Source: Hymenopus coronatus (taxonomy: Eukaryota; Arthropoda; Insecta; Mantodea; Hymenopodidae). From it: a DNA stretch of 64,000 bases. The notes beneath the pieces were generated by a model. That model was not told the DNA's origin. It searched no databases and was given only the letters and a program-made list of their open reading frames with translations. Positions 60,592-64,000 of this stretch are shown piece after piece (the first letter of the stretch is position 1; each line of letters begins with the position of its first letter). The stretch spans positions 432,011,921 through 432,075,920 of the forward strand of contig CM060900.1 in assembly GCA_030762935.1 (NCBI GenBank), given 5' to 3'. The translations under genes and the position numbers were made by a program.

Positions 60592-60705
60592 CATTTCTTC
60601 AACTTCAGATGTGCTTGAAGTTGAAGGTCTTTCATCTGGTCCAGCATGTGTAGCTTGCTGTGAACCTGTAACCCCTGCAGCTGTTTGTTCTTTGGTCAGT
60701 GGTTT
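60592..60705 (-). CDS. Candidate exon 1 of a minus-strand gene (disordered segment)
   Basis: On the minus strand, a long T-run followed by a 'ttggag' acceptor precedes 114 bp reading KPLTKEQTAAGVTGSQQATH, then AGPDERPSTSSTSEVEEM. It ends in a consensus donor ATG/gtaagtg. Composition (Ala, Thr, Ser, Gln, Glu, Pro) is protein-like and unlike the AT-rich surroundings. The open frame extends upstream through FKFDLE, so the acceptor could lie slightly earlier. No family is recognised. Phase 0 at both ends fits the 58356-58419 candidate. Confidence 0.5.
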
Positions 60706-62960
60706 CTCCAAATCGAATTTAAACAAAAAAAAAAAAGGAAAGTCACAGCATAAATTAGAATCAACAAGAGTTATGAAAATAAAGCAACACTAAGCTTCCT
60801 GAAGTAGTATTCAACATTTTGCAAATATTTTCTAAAATTCTGTGACCAGATAGCATTAATGTTAAGTAATATCTGCTCCAATTGATGCTGCATGAGTGAA
60901 TTTTAGAGCAAATGCATACCTATATATAAAACTCTAATACCATAATTTCACAAATAGAAAACAAAGTAACTCTCCTATATGGAGCTTTTGTTTTAAACAT
61001 AAGTTATGTTTTATATTCATGTGTCTTTCTCTACTTACTCTTTTACGAACTATTCATCAGAAATAATTTTTTCTACCTACTACTTGGTAATCCAGATAAA
61101 CTTGCAGTACACATTTAAACGTTTTGTTTTAGAATTTTAAGAATTAGAATCTCTTTGAATGCTTTTGAAATTCCCTGCATAAACACAAGAAGAACTGTAT
61201 TTACATGACCTTTTCTGCTTGTACCTATACAAACTATCCTTAGAAAAGCTTATTCTTCTATCTACTGCCTGATGATGAAGATAAACTCTTATTATAAATT
61301 TATACATTTCATTGTATGAATAAAAACAGAATAGAGAAGGCTCTTGGGAGTGTGTATTACTGTGCAGATGCAAGAAGTAGCTACCTAACTGTAACACTAT
61401 TTGACTTGTGCTGCATTTTTGTGATTAGTTCTTCACTGGTGTTATCATAAAGCAGTCACGGTATGCAAACAACAAACCGGTTTGGAGAAGCTCAACATAA
61501 TGGCAGCAAATATAGCATTGTAGCGTTTTCCAAGAATACAACACTCAACTCATAATTGCTTCCATCAGTTGGAATGACTTCTGAATCGTAGTGAGCTGCA
61601 AGCGTGAAATTTGCTACAAAGTATACAAGGATTCTGTGGTTTTAAATATTGAAATGTTGTAATACATGCCCTTCCATTTCTACTTGGTTGAATCAGAGTA
61701 CTCATACATCCTCAACAACATTCCTTGGAAGGTGGCTGGAGGAGGAGCAAAGGTGTCACTGGGCATAGTTCATAGCACAAGTGCTGGCCCATCTGGGCAT
61801 TTAATTTCAACGCTTCATTCAGCCCAGTAACAGATTTCCCTCAATAATGACCTGTATTGCATACTGTAGGCACACAGTTGTGAGACATGAGTATTCCTAT
61901 GATACTCCAATGCTCTTTGGTTCACATCCAAGATGGAACAGCTGGAACAGCTGTTGATGCAAATTCTCACTGCAGCTGTACACCTGTTAGGCAGGATCTG
62001 CAATTCCATATTATGAGAATGCACTGAACAGCAAAACGAGCCCTTCTAATTCACATCAGCAATAATTAAGAATTGTGTTTATATTTTCTATTGATATACT
62101 TTAAATAAAACTTATAACATATACTCTATACTGATGTAGTTAAGTAACATAAAATAATAAACATAGTGCTAACATACACCACAAATAATAATAAAGAAGT
62201 TACACAGCTTTCCACCTGATTTACAAAGCCACATATAACCAACTTTTTCTTACAGAAAATCCATGAAGGGTTTGAAGACAGAGTTATCATTAATAATATA
62301 CAGCCCTACATTCCCAAGATTTATGCCCATACCAATATTTATATGTGTATGAGGGATGCGGAAGAGAGCGGGGTTAAAAGAGAAAGTGTGCATAACAGAT
62401 TCATACAATTTAGAGGAATTTATAGACAACATTTGTTAAAAATTATTACCATTTCTCAGAGCGAATTTTAATTGGAGAGAAATGAGGATATTTTATATAC
62501 ATAAACAGTATGTTTAAAAACGACACCAAACGAAGATGTGGACCTCATTGGTCATACCGTACATGATATGTGAATATAATTTTCAGCTCTAAATTCGGCA
62601 CATACAAAAACTGCCTTAAAATCACTATGGATTAGGCAGCCATACATAACCAAATGGCACATGCCTGGCCCACTCCAAGAGAGATGCTGGGTGGTAACAA
62701 AGGTCCCAGTCGCGCGGTGTAGGTGTGGTTTAATTGCCATCCCTGCGCAGCACAGGTCACCTTAGTAATGATAAACGTAGCTTGTGGGTTTTGTTATGTG
62801 TTTCATAAAACACGTTCTGAAGTTTTTTACATGGCATATGACAACCGTTGTTCCTTTGCTGTCTAATCTCAAATGTGTGCGATTTTTAAACACATATAAA
62901 ACTTTAAATAGAAGAGTTTGAAAGTTGCGTGTGTGTGTGTGTGTATAGGATGTAATACTT
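60706..62960. other. No recognised gene
   Basis: AT-rich DNA. A less AT-rich, CpG-containing patch at 62690-62750 (tcccagtcgcgcggtgtagg) stands out but shows no coding frame or RNA that I recognise. A (GT)n run lies at 62928-62945. Confidence 0.4.
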
Positions 62961-62969
62961 AACTATAGA

Positions 62970-63320
62970 CCAAAAATGTTAACTTCCTTAATTGCTATGC
63001 TGTTTGAAAATATAATGTACAAAAGACAGATTTTTTCCAATTCAAGAGTTTATTAAATAATTATCATTTTGGCTCTCAAAAATGATTATCAAGCTTATCA
63101 ACTGTATCCGAACTTAAAAAAAAGGGTATTTACAAGCTTTGAGCAAAATGTTGTTTCTGTTGTTACATTCCCAGATTTAGCTAAAGCTTTGACAGAGTAT
63201 CTCATAATCATTTGTTGATGGAACTCACTTGTAGCACAAGGGGTATGATGCATGACCTCCATCTTCCTATTTGCAAAATAGAATGCAATGTATTGAATTA
63301 TATTGTAAGATTGGAAATTA
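62970..63320 (+). pseudogene. LINE reverse-transcriptase fragment
   Basis: Plus-strand frames contain AMLFENIMYKR, VVSVVTFPDLAKALTEYLI and, in another frame, SFDRVSHNHLLMEL followed by RGMMHDLHL. These correspond to the RT 'FE-x-x-x-x-R', 'F-DLAKAFD-VSH-LL-x-KL' and 'G-V-G' blocks in correct order. Frameshifts and stops make it a dead fragment. No ends were identified. Confidence 0.65.
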
Positions 63321-64000
63321 ATTAAATGTAAACTGAAAAATAATCTGGCTAAAATACGAGAATTACAAGAGCCAGTTTACATCATCTTTTGTTCTTTATT
63401 TGTGTAAATCAGGGGCGAATTCTCCTATATACTGCATACATCGCTAGTGTACTAAACTTGAGAATGTTCAAAATGACTCTTAATAAACATGTAAAATAAA
63501 CAGAATGTTTTGTATGTCATTTCAACTAAATACAAAATTATTACAAATTTGTGTGGTTAAATGTTCTTTATACATATAAGTCTATCCAGTCCATCGCAAG
63601 TGAAGCGATAGCCACTCACTCCCACTTCTCCACTAGAGAGGCGAAGGATAAGCAGCTTAGATGCCAGCCGTTAGCTGTAGAAATGCACTGCTAAATTGTG
63701 CGATTGATGATCGTTTTTAGTCTGTATTAGTGTTGTTTTGCTTGTAAGTTTTTGTGAAAGTAACCACTGTAAATGTTACTGAAGCTAGTGGTCCTTGTGA
63801 CTGTGCAGTAGAACATGTGTTATAGACTGGATTTCGGAATTTTGAATTTTCTGAAAAACTTAAAATAAAAAACAATTCCCGAAATACCAGGTCTGATTGT
63901 AAAATATCAAGACAGAAAACAAGAGTATAACAGACATTTCTGCATTGACAATTATTCTAGGTACAAATAGTTAACTGGTTGCACCAAATTATACAAACCC
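63321..64000. other. No recognised gene
   Basis: AT-rich DNA with a slightly more mixed composition at 63590-63720. No feature is supported. Confidence 0.35.

Overview
The window is eukaryotic, very AT-rich and intron-rich. It carries tRNA-derived SINEs, several non-LTR retrotransposons (LINEs), Gypsy-type LTR remnants and at least four kinds of DNA transposon (hAT, piggyBac, mariner, and a QNKN-motif family). This fits a large, repeat-laden arthropod genome, most likely an insect. I cannot name the species. No intact host gene, rRNA gene, CRISPR array or prokaryotic operon is visible. Coding content is a set of small candidate exons plus broken transposon genes.

1-16505: a tandem array built around a 141-bp exon with clean splice sites. 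Eight copies are present, encoding a Lys/Glu/Ser-rich 47-residue module. The introns are near-identical and about 2 kb long. From the third exon on the array has a higher-order period of 4273 bp (two exons per period). The array enters from the left edge, has one shortened intron (344 bp) and decays near 16.4-16.5 kb. A phase-compatible terminal exon may lie at 27839-28131.

16790-19365: a tandem duplication whose second copy holds a complete-ended but internally deleted hAT element. 21229-21780 is a long ATT-type microsatellite. 22.2-27.3 kb holds a SINE, two LINE reverse-transcriptase remnants, a 123-bp tandem duplication and a GA-rich tract.

29.3-43.6 kb: a dense transposon graveyard. A piggyBac transposase pseudogene abuts a gag fragment. 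The gag fragment belongs to an LTR-element copy (30665-32870, minus) that recurs in inverted orientation at 40949-43606. Between them lie a Gypsy integrase remnant split by a LINE 3' fragment, a mariner end, and several SINEs.

45.3-52.9 kb: a SINE, then a near-full-length but decayed minus-strand LINE (ORF1, endonuclease, reverse transcriptase, RNase H). It is interrupted by a 2.6-kb DNA transposon at 49849-52440 with 30-bp terminal inverted repeats, a CAATTG target duplication, subterminal repeats and a frameshifted transposase of the 'DxCGxQNKN' kind. Removing the element and one target copy rejoins the LINE reading frame. This is the most system-like object in the window.

53-64 kb: mostly unrecognised AT-rich DNA with another SINE, simple repeats, two phase-compatible candidate exons on the minus strand (60592-60705 and 58356-58419) and a LINE remnant near 63 kb.
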